Shown here in pieces: positions 31,405-43,370 of a stretch of 64,000 nt of DNA. The DNA is from Micromussa lordhowensis (lineage: Eukaryota > Cnidaria > Anthozoa > Scleractinia > Lobophylliidae). Positions within the stretch are counted from its first letter, which is position 1; each line of letters opens with the position of its first letter. The stretch lies in the NCBI GenBank assembly GCA_964020085.1, contig OZ026604.1, forward strand, positions 28,790,118 through 28,854,117. Direction: 5' to 3'. A model generated the notes under the pieces. That model did not search any database. It worked only from the letters and a program-made list of their open reading frames with translations, and had not been told where the DNA came from. A program made the translations under genes and the position numbers.

Positions 31405-34400
31405 CAAATAACATAGCGTCAGGGTCGGCTTCCACTAAACAAAATTCCTCAAGGTAAATAAATTCCCCTGCAACACTTTCCATCTCTGTCCAGCAACTTT
31501 TAGAACACGTGAAAACCATCACAGTTCCAAACTCGATTGTGACGTCACATTTTTGATTGACAGCCGCCATGCATGTTTTTCTTTGCTTTTGCTGTGCATT
31601 GGTATCCTGTGTAAGAATTTCACCAATCCCCGCGTGGAAACTGTTATTTAAACTCTGCAAATCGCATTTGATGTTCCGTTGTGTAAATTGTTCAACAACT
31701 GTCTCGTTTTCCGGTTCTACATGTTTGGGACTAACATCTTGCTGTTGTGGGACTTTTAAATGAGCAACCAATGCAGGCATAAATTGTACTTCAAACACTC
31801 TACTTGCACCGCAATGCTGGCAAGGTGGGACTTTTGAACACAACTCGGATGGCTGAGTAGTAACCATGGAAACAGGCATTCCATTCCACTGATACCTGGT
31901 AGAAAATCAATGAATTAAAGAATGGGCCATTTCCGAGTTCCCTTGTACCTCTGTTTCAAAACGAGTCTAAGTGCGAAACCATTCAAATGAAAATGAGTTT
32001 GATTTGCATGAAAATGACCGAACTCATTTTCATTTGAATGGTTTCGCACTTAGACTCGTTTTGAAACAGAGGTACAAGGGAACTCGGAAATGGCCTATTT
32101 ATTTAGGATACCGAATAATTAAAAACTGGTAACCTACTCAACCCTTGTGTTGCGTGACAGGGAGAAAACTCGGTCACGAAACAAACAAAACTTGTCACTT
32201 CACGCGACTAATAGGCCACTTTGTTTTAAAGGAAGGCTGACGCTCGAAAAGTGAACTTCGTTAACTCACTACGGCGAGTTGATGAATAGGTTGGTAAATT
32301 AAGTGTTAATTCACTGTCGGAGAAAAATAAACAGCAGTATTAGACCGAGGTCAGGGGCGAGAGTAAAATAGCCCGGAAGAGTCTAATATTTTTTTCCTCC
32401 CATCGTTGGTTTTCTGCGCGGGTGTGTTCCTCCCCAGCTACATTACTTGCCAAAAATTTCGGACGATTTTAATTTCGGTCGTCCGAAATTTTTAGGCGTC
32501 CGAAATAGGTAAAGTACAGTATAAGACTTTTAGTTAGCTCAGAAGCTCTAAGTTTCTTTCTCTTGTTGAGACACTGGTTGAGATACGTGAGAGTTTGTGT
32601 TATTTTCGTGTCGGTGTATCTGTAAAACCTTGAGGGTACAGGAAAACTATCATTTCCACAGATGTTGTTTCAGTATAATTCGCGTTTTGTAAGTGTAAAT
32701 TTACCAGTTACGTTTCAGCAATTAAATGGTCTGATATTTTTTCTGAAATGTGTAGGATATGCGACAGAAAGTGCCCGGAAATTAAACGTCCGAAATAAAA
32801 CGTCCGAATTTTTTTGCAATTAATGTTTCAGTTTCTGTCTGTAGTGAGAAAAAATGTTCACGGTTGCCAATATTCTATTAGGAGTATTTTAGGGTAATCT
32901 TTTAGGGTAGTATTTTAGGGTAATCACAGGAAAAAACTAAACTAAACTTACTATACATGTAGTTCTTATTTGCCTGCCTATTTTAGAGCATTTGAGGCCC
33001 TCCATAGACTAGGGATTTAGTTGTCGACAACTATTTGTGATCGACAACTAAAGTTATCGACAACTAAAATATGTCCGATAAAGGGATTCCACACACTGGC
33101 GCTCAAATACTGATTTAGCAACCGATACGCAGGGAGGTTAGGCACCAAGAGCTTACTACGCATGTGCATGTGCTTACTACGCATATGCCGGAGGGGAAAG
33201 CCGCTGAAACAATAGCGCGGAGATCTAAAAGTAGTCGACAACTAAAGTTTTCACACACTAGAAAAACGCCAAAAAATGGGGCCGTCGACAACTATTAGTT
33301 GTCGACAACTAAGCAGTTTCCCTTTTCGAAAAAGGAAACTGCTTAGTTGTCGACAACTAATAATTTGGGGTTTAGTTGTCGACAACTTGCGCCACAGACT
33401 TCGTTTTTTAGTTGTAGATAACTTTTAGTTGTCGATCACAAATAGTTGTCGACAACTAAATCCCTAGTCTGTGGAGGGCCTGAGTGTCTAAAAGTAATTT
33501 TACGATAACTGAAGAAATCTAGCGCGCTCATTGGCTAAATTTCATTGTCAATAAGCGGACAGACACTGATTTATAATTTATGCGATGCGTCAACGAGCGA
33601 GAGCGGACAATGACAATTTGTTATCGTAAAAAACAAATTGACGTCAGTTTTTCAAGCGTCTCTCCAGTTGTTGGAAATGAATTTCGTCATAACATTGTCA
33701 AAGTGGTCTGCGAATCCACTCAGTTATCGCCTCGTGGATCCACAGCTATTTTGACAATGTTATGACAAAATTTATGACCACTAACAGGACAGACGCATGA
33801 AAAACTGACGTCAATTTGTTAATTGGTTTTGCACTTATTACGCCACATGATTGGTTTAAAAAACTCGCGCCACTTTTTCATCCAATCAGAAGTAAGAGCA
33901 AAACCGTTCGCACCCGTTTTCCCGCACCTCCTGCCAGGTACATTATTAACTCATTGAGCCAGCAAAGCCTTAGAAATAATGATAGAAAGACGTAAATATC
34001 TTACAAGCGGCTTTCGACAAACGTCTCTGAAATGAAAGAAAAACTTTGTGAGCAGGATTCGAACCAGCGTGTTCCCACATACTAGCGTTCTATCTACTCA
34101 CCTCAATAAGTTGCCACGACTAGTATGCGGGGAGACGCAGGTTCGAATCCTGCTGGGGACACGAAGTTTTTGTTTCATTTCAGAGAGGTGTGTCTAAAGC
34201 CGCTTGTAAGTTATTTACATCCTTCTATCATTGGTTTCATGACACTCAAATTGAAAACCGCTCTACTATATGGTGTCTTTATATGGTGTCAAGTTTTAAG
34301 GGATTAGGGCCAATATTTGTATCCCCCTAAGGGGTCTTCACTCATATCCCTAGAAGTGTTAATAAAAGAGTTGTTACCTTAGACACTGCTGAGGACATGA

Positions 34401-37400
34401 CTGTAACTGTTTGTGAAATTTGTGGAAAGCCTTGTCGCCATGTTTTACTGCTTCACTCTCATACTTCTCCCCTTTCCAGCCTTTGACATCATCACCAGAA
34501 TCCATCGATCCCACAAATGAAAGTCCTTCGCGTCTCTCATACTCAACTAGCAATATCTTCTCGTGGTGTGTCATCTGTTTAGAGATTCCCCTCGTATCTG
34601 GAGCCTCAATTACACTGATGTAGAGGGGCGCAAAGTGAGGGACACAGCTCGGGGACACTTCCTCATGTTGCCCGCTCATGCTAAGTGGTAGAACTTTGTT
34701 ACAATCTACCTTGTCAGGTTTGTCTTCGGCAAGTTTTAATTTTCCAGTGAGTTCATCCAGTCTAGATGACATATCATCGGGTCTGCTAAAACAGACAAAT
34801 AATTAAAATATTTTTCAAACCAACAGTGACGGCAAAATACTGCAAAAGTACAATGTAATGGTAGAAAGCTTTTGTAGCATTACAAAAAGTCTGTGGAGAT
34901 ACAAAATTGTCTGAGAAGGATCTTCGGAATTTAAAAAGAAAGAGTAATGAAAACACCGTGGAGAAGGGTTGAATTCACTTCCATCCCTAAGACATCTACA
35001 TCTACATCCACATTTAATATCAACGTTTTTGCATCCAATCAATATAAAGTAAAAAATAAATAAATATTGAAAATGAATAAATTAATTGTAATACGCTATA
35101 AAAAAGATAATTAAATATTATAAATATGGAAAAAATAATTAATTTTTAATTAGAGGTACTAGTTCCCCCAGACAAGCTATTCCTCTAAGCTTTACACATT
35201 TGAAGGAATTGGAATAACTCTGCAGTGATCACTTTAGATTTACATTTACTTCATATCCAGAAAATCGCATTCTATTTTACAACTTTTGCCAACAAACATC
35301 TAATTTGATATTAAAATATGTTGTTTTCAGTTTCAACTCTTCTTAGTGTTAGGGGTTCAAGTATTTCTATTAAAACCTTCAAACTCCTCCTTGATCTTGG
35401 TTTCTACAAACATGGATTAACAATAATGCTAAGAACTTTGATTTATTATACATAAATTGCAAACTGGTCCAAGAAGAAAAGGAGAACTCTGATTGGTTCC
35501 CTTAGTGGTCCAAATTTTGCAATAGGTAATATATGAGTTTTAAATTTAGAGACCGTTCATTTTTTTATAAGGTAGAGGGGACTGGTGGGATTTTTTTTTT
35601 TGGGGGGGGGGACATACCAAATAATAAGGCTTTAAATAGGGGGCCAGCTGAAAATATGGTGTTTAAAGGGGGGGGCAGAAATATTACCTTCCACAGCAGG
35701 GCAAACGTTCAACCAGAATGCCTAACATACCGTTCCTGAGGTTCCTGAAATTTCTCCAGGTAGCATGTCTGCGGAACCTCCTATCAGATGCCCTGCAGTT
35801 GAACTAAGCCCCTGCTAAGGATTTGGTTTCTAAATATAGCTAAACCTCCACAAATAACTTCTTTTTGATAAAACAGAGGAAACCTCAGCTTTTGTCATGC
35901 TTTTGTCTATTTTTACTTGAATATATCTGTTTTAATACCAATATAACTAACAGTGCAAAATGTCTGCCAGAATACCTAAAATAGCATTCCTGGGATTCCG
36001 AAAATTCAAAGCTCCGGGAGGAGATGCCCCCGGGGTCCTACTGTGCTAGGTACCCTGCACCAGGAAGTAAACCCCAAGCAAGCATTTGGTCTCTAAACAT
36101 AGCAGAACTTCCATGAGTGACTTCCCTTGTAAAAACAAAAGAGGCAAAGTCAGCTTTTTTTCAGGTTTTGTTTATTTCTATTTGAATACGAGTGTTGTGA
36201 TGACAGGATCTATAATAGTGCAAATGGTCTGCAAGAATGTCTAAAATGAAGTTCTGAGAATTCAATTTTTCCTGAGGGAGCATGCCCCAGACCCCCCCTA
36301 CTTTGAACCTTGTAACTACACCCAAACCTTCACTAACGACCATGCAACTCCCTGTTATAAAACAGTCAAGGCAATGTCAGCTCTGAATTAGGAACTTTGT
36401 CTATTTTTAAGACTTAACAAAGGGTAGTGTGAAAAACTGCTTACCAGTAAACTGGCTTGAAATTGGTATATTGTTCTTCTGTGTTTTCAGACTGCAACAA
36501 TTTTACTTTTCAATTTATATGCAGGGTTATCCCAACAATTTAGGGATAAAGGGGGGTCAGAAAAGAAATTCTTATAAGAGGGGGGTCACCTAATATAACA
36601 GGGACTATCTATGAAATCCCATCGGCCCCCGCTACTCCATAAAAAATTAATGGTCCCTTAATTTGTTTTCTCAAATTTCCTTCAACTGCTTTATCTGTCA
36701 AATAACATTAAACCTTGATCCCAGACTCTCTGCAAAGAAGAGAGAGCCTGGGATCAAGGTTGAATAGCACTCACTCTCCCCAGTCCTCTGCATCGTCACA
36801 CCAGTCATCAACTTCAAATCTGCTGGAAGACTAGATCATAACACATGCATATTAAACAAGTATTACAGCAGGATCTAGTACAAATCTGAATATTCTAATT
36901 TGTTTGTTGTTCTTTGTTTTAAGAATCATGTCCAGGAAAACTACTGTGCAATGTGAACTACAAATGGAAAGAATCCAGAATGCAAAGAATCCAGGCTTGC
37001 CCTTTGGGCAAGCTGTAAACTTGAGATACATGTAATAGCCCAGACACCATTCTCACTGCCCCCCCCCCCCAAAAAAAAAAATCCATCTCTTACAGTATTT
37101 CACATGCCATGTTGGGCAATTGAAGGGCAGAATCCACTAGCTAAACTGCAAAATCTGCTAGCGTGTGCTATCAGACAAGAATTTCCTTGCATGCTGAAAC
37201 ATATTGGGGCAGTACCTGATTTCCTGCAGTTTCCTTGCAAACAAAATTGCTATCTTTGGCCTGAGCTCTTAAAACTTTCCAACTGCAAGAAAATGATGAA
37301 ATCAAATATACAAGCATGTTACAGCCACATCGTACCAGATACCGGTACTCTATTTACAGTAAAAAGTGATCACTCAACATTGTTTACGAAATAGAAAAGT

Positions 37401-39707
37401 CCATAGAAACACAAGTGTTTCCACAGTTTTTCGAGTTCACCCAAACTTCCTTGAGTGTTTTTATGGCTCGATAGAAACACGGAGAACATGTTTTCTATTT
37501 CTTTTAGAAGATACCATGATTGAAAAAAGAAAAAATGAATACAGAATTAAGACATTCCAGTGCCTCAAAGATCTCTTACCTTTTGTTTTTATTCCAACAA
37601 GATGCATTAACACAACCAAAGATGTACAGCACACGGTGAAAGACAGAGTTTGACAAAGGGCAATAAATCTGGCAAACCAGATACAATAAGCTGTTACAAA
37701 GAGCGCAGGTTGGATATTGTGATGGCTGTCCAAATAACCAGTTCTGTGTTAAAATGCAAAAAGGCAATACAGGTTTATTTTATTGAACTGATTCCATAAA
37801 CAAACACTTGGGCGCATCCTCGGTGTAAGAACCTGTAACACTCACCAGCAACGTAAAACAAAGGAAACAAACAAGTCAAAATAATGGACTCTAACCCTTA
37901 CAACTGCTACAAAACATTTAGAAAAACCTCACGGGTGTTTACACCGAGGTGAGGTAAACCCAACACTTGACTTCTTCTTTGGTGCGAATTTAGAGCAGCA
38001 GCAGTCAATTTCAATTTCATTTTCATTTTCAAAATCGGTAAGAGGATGTTTGCATTTTTTTGGCTTGTTTTTTGCGGGACATTATTATCCAACTTTTAGA
38101 GCTTTAAGTTTAACAATATTAATTTGCATTGGCATTCTCAACCACAAAAAACAAACGCAGTGGCTATTCGTACGGCACCCGTACGGCGACTTGTATTTGC
38201 TATTCGTACGGAAGTCAGAAGATTTCATTGAATTTCTCTGTAATTGCTAAATTCTCGCCTATCCGGCTAAATTAATATATTTACATGTACCTTAAGAAGA
38301 ATTTTAATTTGGGTACCCTCTGCATACTAAGAGAACGAACCACTCGCGACACTTAAAACTTTTTCCGAGCTACATATGAACTCGCGCATGTCACGCAACC
38401 TCTACAGAGATCAACTGGCAATAATTAGTACACTGTAGGTTGAAAATGTGCGAAAATAATTTCTTATACCTTATAAATACTTAGAATATACTGGCTTGGA
38501 TTGGGTGGTATGTGACAACTTGAAAATTCTATGAATTTTGGACTCCCGTTGGTAATCCCGTACGAATATTCGCATTGTTGCTATTCATACGGGAATTCTT
38601 CCTCCCTCTATAGTAGGCGCAGTTTCAGTCGGTATTCAAACACGTTCCTAGCTTCGATCCACGAGATTTCACAAAGCAGTTTCAGTCATTGTGGTGAATA
38701 TTTATACCTGTGTCAGGATCAGTAACTGATTTCTCAGTAATTTCTCAGCGTTAGATGCTTCTTTTTGTAGAAAGTCAGACTGCTCGCGTTTAGTTGCTTC
38801 GAACTTTTTCTCCTTCCCAAGAAGGTGACGAATAAATCTTGACGAAAACTGTTCCACGAAAATACGGCTGGACAAGCCTTGTCTAAGGAAAGTGTTCAAC
38901 TATAACATTCAATACCAGGTTAGCGATTCTTAATTTAATGATAACTTTTACTGATACTCAGAGGAATCGCGTACGAATAGCAAATACAAGTCGCTGTACG
39001 GTCTCTTCTAATCGCGTGACGTGTGCGTGAGTATTAAATAGCGCAAAACAATTAAGTGTCGCGAGTGGGTCATTTGCTTAGTAAGCGGCAGGTATGTTTT
39101 GCAGGTTGCAGGTTGCAGGTTGCAGGTTGCAGGTTGAAACAACTTGTTTATTTTAGTCAAAGTCGAATAAACCCCAATATAGAGGCTAACCGCAAGCAAC
39201 CTAAGCTAATTTAGGCTAACGGGAGTGCTATTCAAGCTAACCGAAGTGCTAAGTAGACTCACTCAGACTTAAAAGTCCATTTTTCAACCTGCAACCTGCA
39301 ACCTGCAACCTGCAAAACATACCTGCCCCCTTAGTAAGCAGAGAGTACGCAAAATTAATTAATCTGGCTCAAAGAAAGGGCACTCACTGGGATCGCTTAA
39401 TCCTTCTAAAGGTAAATATAATAATTTGGATAAGCAAGAATCGGCAATTACAGAGAAATCCGATGAAATCTTCTGACTCCCGTACGAATAGCATATACAA
39501 GTCGCCGTACGGGTGCCGTACGAATAGCCACTGCGAAAAACAAAACATGTGTTATAAAAGTTGAAATGTTTAACACATCGATGGCTACGAAGACTTATTG
39601 CTTACCGGAGTTCCTCCGATTTTATTTGTACTCCACCCGCATATCTTGTCGTCATTTTCTTCCAAGTTTCCATCAGGTAACCCCAAAAGTAAAGGTTCAT
39701 CCGCCAT
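31400..39707 (-). CDS. PDCD2L: Programmed cell death 2-like protein (PDCD2L)
   Basis: PDCD2-family proteins act as chaperone/adaptor factors for a small-subunit ribosomal protein and 40S assembly, shuttling between cytosol and nucleus. Minus-strand exons in coding order: 39606-39707, 37580-37743, 36775-36819 (or 36822), 34378-34785, 31400-31895. All junctions are GT-AG and phase-matched: 405 codons with stop (human about 358 residues). The N-terminus has LLLGLPDG and KIGGTPNWLF, then the Cys-rich fold CALC, YCPL and FHRVLYIFGC. A Trp-Asp/Glu motif (VDDWCDDAEDWG) is in exon 3. The PDCD2_C domain includes FAPLYISVIEAPD, LLVEYERREG and GDKAFHKF, then YQWNGMP, CQHCGASRVFEVQFMP, VFTCSKSCW and YLEEFCLVE. 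Start ATG 39705-39707 is the first in frame. The acceptor of exon 3 is a CAGCAG tandem. The stop codon overlaps an AATAAA hexamer. Confidence 0.94.
31922..32098. repeat. Foldback MITE in PDCD2L intron 4
   Basis: Arms of about 75 bp pair nearly perfectly: GGCCATTTCCGAGTTCCC against GGGAACTCGGAAATGGCC, with a short GATTTGCATG-containing loop. Confidence 0.88.
32995..33481. mobile_element. Inverted-repeat element packed with GTTGTCGACAAC palindromes
   Basis: Termini AGGCCCTCCATAGACTAGGG and CCCTAGTCTGTGGAGGGCCT are inverted repeats of about 30 bp. Between them the palindrome TTAGTTGTCGACAACTAA or close variants occurs about eight times, at roughly 33020, 33058, 33232, 33284, 33296, 33345, 33371 and 33440. 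The clustering suggests repeated protein-binding sites in a non-autonomous DNA transposon. Confidence 0.8.
33500..33822 (+). repeat. Dispersed foldback repeat, copy A
   Basis: Contains ACGATAACTG...AGCGCGCTCATTGGCTAA, CAAATTGACGTCAGTTTTTC and a central inverted ATTGTCAAAGT / ATTTTGACAATG. The same sequence occurs inverted at 40321-40651. Begins about 20 bp after the preceding element. Confidence 0.8.
33977..34232. repeat. Foldback of two tRNA-derived SINE arms
   Basis: Inverted arms share AATGATAGAA, TTACAAGCGGCTTT and AGACG...CTCTGAAATGAAA. Each arm carries a Pol III B-box-like word GGTTCGAATCC (minus strand near 34055, plus strand 34139-34149) next to a Cys/Met-tRNA-like context. Reads as two tRNA-derived repeats in head-to-head inversion rather than a working tRNA gene. 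Confidence 0.65.
34786..36774 (-). other. PDCD2L intron 3 (2 kb)
   Basis: No nested gene. It contains a G-run near 35601, a degenerate tandem array at 35700-36420, and a perfect hairpin AACCTTGATCCCAG / CTGGGATCAAGGTT at 36710-36763 just inside the donor of exon 3. Confidence 0.6.
35700..36420. repeat. Degenerate ~260-bp tandem repeat, nearly 3 copies
   Basis: Units start near 35700, 35954 and 36220 with GCAAAxxGTCTGCCAGAATxCC variants. Each has later ATTTGGTxTCTAAAxATAGC and GTCAGCTTTT...TTTGTCTATTT blocks in the same order. The third unit is shortened. Confidence 0.75.
38156..39535. mobile_element. Non-autonomous DNA transposon with ~95-bp TIRs and 9-bp TSD
   Basis: Left end CGCAGTGGCTATTCGTACGG is the reverse complement of the right end CCGTACGAATAGCCACTGCG. 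Pairing continues past GAAGTCAGAAGATTTC / GAAATCTTCTGACT to about 95 bp. The direct repeat AAAAACAAA flanks it (38147-38155 and 39536-39544). Long TIRs with a 9-bp duplication fit Mutator-type elements. Internal TACGAATA words near 38563 and 38972 repeat the TIR. It lies in PDCD2L intron 1. Confidence 0.82.
39086..39329. mobile_element. Nested MITE with heptamer-repeat arms
   Basis: Arms GGCAGGTATGTTTTGCAGG / CCTGCAAAACATACCTGCC extend into tandem GGTTGCA heptamers on the left (39109-39138) and complementary TGCAACC heptamers on the right (39287-39316). CTTAGTAAG flanks both sides (39077-39085, 39330-39338) as an 8-9 bp target duplication. It sits inside the 38156-39535 transposon. Confidence 0.85.
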
Positions 39708-39796
39708 CTTGAAATTGTTACCCACAAGGCATAGTAGTGGGACTCGTCCCCACGTCCTTCTCCTCGAGTAGGTAGACCTTGGGGACGAAGTTGTTA

Positions 39797-39977
39797 GGCT
39801 TGTGAACAGGCTCCAGTCGAGGATGGGACGAAGAGAAAGCGGGAAGAAAGAGGATAGAAGAGAGAGGAGGAAAAGACGCCCCAACGTCCACCCGATTCTC
39901 CCCTCGGCTACTTCATCCTGTGAGCCAGGACTTTCAGCTTCGTCAGACCCTTCAAGCTGGAGCCTGTTCACAGGCTA
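39797..39977. repeat. Foldback repeat upstream of PDCD2L
   Basis: Inverted arms GGCTTGTGAACAGGCTCCAG and CTGGAGCCTGTTCACAGGCT lie only 90 bp upstream of the PDCD2L start, so the repeat is within its likely promoter. Confidence 0.75.
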
Positions 39978-42124
39978 CCAGTTGATAAATACATAAGTAT
40001 TAAACTGATATGCAGACAAAATAACGTTGATAATAGCATTGTTATCCCTGATGATTCCATCGATCGTCGAAAGTTTGGATTTAAAAGGATTTTAACATCA
40101 ATTTAGCAGTAGTTTCAGCAACCTTCTCCTATACAAAGAAGCATATTACATCAAAAGCGTAATTTAAGCCGGGTTCAAACGCTGCTTCACTCATGTGCTA
40201 AACCAAACTCCACTAAGTTGACTTTGGAGCGACGGCTGATCATTCAGACGGCCTACTTATCTTACAGGTATGAAAATGCAACCCGTTTGACTGGAAAAGT
40301 GGGCATCAAAAATGTGTTATTTAACAAATTGACGTCAGTTTTTCATGCGTCTGTCCTGTTATTGATCATAAATTTCGTCATCACATTGTCAAAGTAGCTG
40401 TGGATCCACGAGGCGATAGCCGAGTGGATCCGCAGACTACTTTGACAATGTGATGACGAAATTCATTGTCAATAACAGGACAGAGTCATTAAAAACTGAC
40501 ATCAATTTGTTTTTTTACGATAACAAATGGTCGAATTACCCGCTTTCGCTCGCTGACGAGTCACACAAATTTCAAATTCATGTGTCTGTCCGAATGTTGA
40601 CGATAAAAATTAGCCAATGAGCGCGCGAGAATTTCTGCAGTTATCGTAAAAAGCATCTTCTCAAATGAACAATTTATAGAGCAATAGAAAAAGTGAGAAA
40701 AGTTAACCGCGAAAGGGCTCGTGTGTTTTTCATTTTCTTTTTGCTATTTTATTGTAACTAGAAAATACCATTGTGTTCGAATCAGTGGATAAAAACGTTG
40801 CACACCAGTACACTACTTGTACAATGTTTTTTTTTTATTTCGGGATTTTCATTTCTATAAAACTATTTAACGATTGGTAAAATTCCAGTTGATTCATCTC
40901 AAAACGTTAAAAATATTTGCATCTTTTTTATGTACACTTAATCTCACGAAAATAACAATCCGCAATGGTTTGATGTACACCTTTTTTCTTGTGGCATTGT
41001 CAAAGCTATTCAGATCAATGCATTTTTTTCTTTTCACGATGTTTTATTGACAATTTTGTGCATTGAATCGAGAGAAAGGCGTAGAATTCATTCATTTGCG
41101 GTTTGTAATTCTCTTTCTGTCTAAATCTGTGATAAATAATTAACAGATAATCCAAATTGCAACGTTGTTTTTTTTTAAATGTATTGCTCTGTTACAATAT
41201 ATGTCAGGAGCCCATGATCCGGGGGGGAGGCCGGCGATACTCGTGGTCTCACTTAGGGGTGTAAATCAAGGATTATAGCCTCACTTAAGGCGTTGATGAC
41301 GAAACGCTCCCATTTTTAGCTATCCAAGTACCTTTAAGGGTGTACCCGAAAAAGCAGGGTCTCCTTTGCTGAACAGTGGCTGGTGATCGAGTCTATTCCG
41401 TTTAAGTGCTATCTTGTAAGGATGAAATCAAGCTTGAACAGCCCTCTCTAATTAGGGGTTTAATTCAAATTTTCCAGCGAACATCCCCTGCCTTTTCATA
41501 TGGGACTCCCCCTGAGAGCCCGTGATAGGTGTATGCACAGGGATACCAAACTTTTTGTAAATGCTTATCTCCTTTTGTACTGGTAAGCTGTGTATTTTTC
41601 GCGCTGTGTCGATATTTTTTCCTCTCATTCAAATAAAACTTTAGTTTTGTATTGGATGGATTAAAACCCTGTAAAGACATTGTTAAAGTAGCTGGACAAA
41701 GGTAACAATTTAAATTAGAAAATTATTTGAATTGTGAACCGACTAGACCAAAGTATTACTGTAACCTCAAAATAACAGTTTATCATCATTCTTGGAAAAT
41801 AATATCATGCAGGTCGGAGGCGCTTGTTGGGGCAGTTATGACCAGTTATCATCTGGTGTGACGTCATAAACCGTTCTGTACCGGCCTTATTCAGGTCCTA
41901 CAGCGGCAGTATTTCTAAAGCAACAATCCAAAACCAAGCCGCAAGGTTTTGCTAAAAAATTGCGGCAATCAAAAGAGGAACCTGTGCATATGAAAGTGTC
42001 TGATGATCATTGATGTATCTATTCAACTCACACAAGCAGTCGATAAAATAAATCGCGCTCTCAGTAGCTGTTTAGACTACTTGTTTTTCGACGATTTTCG
42101 CGAAAATGTTTCCTGAAATATTGA
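39978..42124. other. Intergenic, mostly repeats
   Basis: Includes dispersed repeat copy B (40321-40651). 41210-41520 resembles a dispersed repeat with G/C runs but has no clear borders. Nothing recognised in the rest. Confidence 0.45.
40321..40651 (-). repeat. Dispersed foldback repeat, copy B
   Basis: Inverted relative to 33500-33822; shares CAAATTGACGTCAGTTTTTC, GATCCACGAGGCGATA and the ATTAGCCAATGAGCGCGC end, with a hairpin CATCACATTGTCAAAGTAG / CTACTTTGACAATGTGATG. Confidence 0.8.
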
Positions 42125-42929
42125 ATGAGCAGCCTAGATAACGCTGAAAACTCGGAGATAATGCTTGAGAACATCAGGTAAGTGGTTTACAAATTAAAGG
42201 TCAGTATAATGTAATAATACGGTTCGTACGTTTGCAATGCTACGTACTTCCTATTTTTGTCATGGCCGCTAGTTCACGTTCGTTAGCTGAACGAAATGTT
42301 GCTCTGCTGTACATGATCTGTTTCATCATCAAAATTAGATAATCGATTAAATAATAAATTAATTTTAAAACTCAGATTGGCTGTAAAGTAAACTTGGTTA
42401 ACATCGACAAGATCCTAACTACAGGTAATGACAATTAAACAATGTTCATTGCTGTTAACGAAAAGAAAACAAACAAAACCAGATAGGTTGAAGAAATAAA
42501 ATCTTGTAATGAAAAATGCGGTGTGGTAAACACATGTACGCCATTTTGTGAACAAATTCAAATTGATTTTACGATTTTTCAATCTGCGCCAACTGGATCA
42601 GCTTTTCTGAGGCTAACTTCGTGCTGCAGTCGGTACTACTGTTAATGATCACACAAAACGAGTGACACCTTGAATATGCTAAAATTCAGACAGTTTGTTT
42701 CCTCTAAAAAATATAGATTATATACAGACTTGGGTGAAATCGAAAGTAATGTTCCTCGTTATTCAGAGATGAATTACAGAGCCTAGAAAATGATCTGAAC
42801 TGTTCAGTTTTTTTGAAGGAAACGATCAAAGATCATAGGTTTCTGAATAATGTGTTTATGACAAAACACACCTTCTGTTCTTTTGGTAATGAGATAATAT
42901 TGTTTACGCCCCTCGCAAGCCAGAATTAA
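42125..42929 (+). CDS. Possible small two-exon gene, helical N-terminus
   Basis: Weak candidate. ATG at 42125 opens MSSLDNAENSEIMLENIR and meets a good donor CAG|GTAAGT at 42178. An acceptor ATTCAG before 42767 joins in phase to DELQSLENDLNCSVFLKETIKDH, an acidic, amphipathic, coiled-coil-like continuation. The frame then runs to TAA at 42927-42929 (about 71 codons), or exits at a poor donor GTTTCT at 42839 into unseen exons. No family recognised. The strong donor and phase match are the only support. Confidence 0.33.
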
Positions 42930-43045
42930 ATCATCTGTGAGTTACATTTTTACTCCCAATGTTCAATTTCTGACTTCGAAAATCAAGCACTGTGAGGCCT
43001 AGTTCACACTTGCGATATAACCACATAAACGACATAACGACATTT

Positions 43046-43161
43046 AACAATTATTCCACAAGCGCTCGTTGGATATGAGATGGTGGATAGCCAACGAGGC
43101 GCATATCGCCGAGTTGGCTATAATCATCTCATATCCAACAAGGGCGAGTAGAATAATTGTT
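43046..43161. repeat. Foldback MITE, 'aacaattattcc' family, copy 2
   Basis: AACAATTATTCCACAAGCGC ... GAATAATTGTT, with inner TTGGATATGAGATG / CATCTCATATCCAA. Same design as 14756-14872. Confidence 0.85.
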
Positions 43162-43370
43162 TTATTAAAAACGCCCCCAAAATAGAGCAAACTTAACTTT
43201 AAAAAAAATAAAAACCCCTCAAAAGATTCACGCGTTCGCTTACCATATTCGTAGAGCATGGTATAATGGCTCATAATTGCATTATCCAATGATCTAGTTT
43301 TTAATAAAACATATGCCACATGACATATGCCACACATAAGAATTTAGTTTACGACCTCGCTCGCCGTGAG

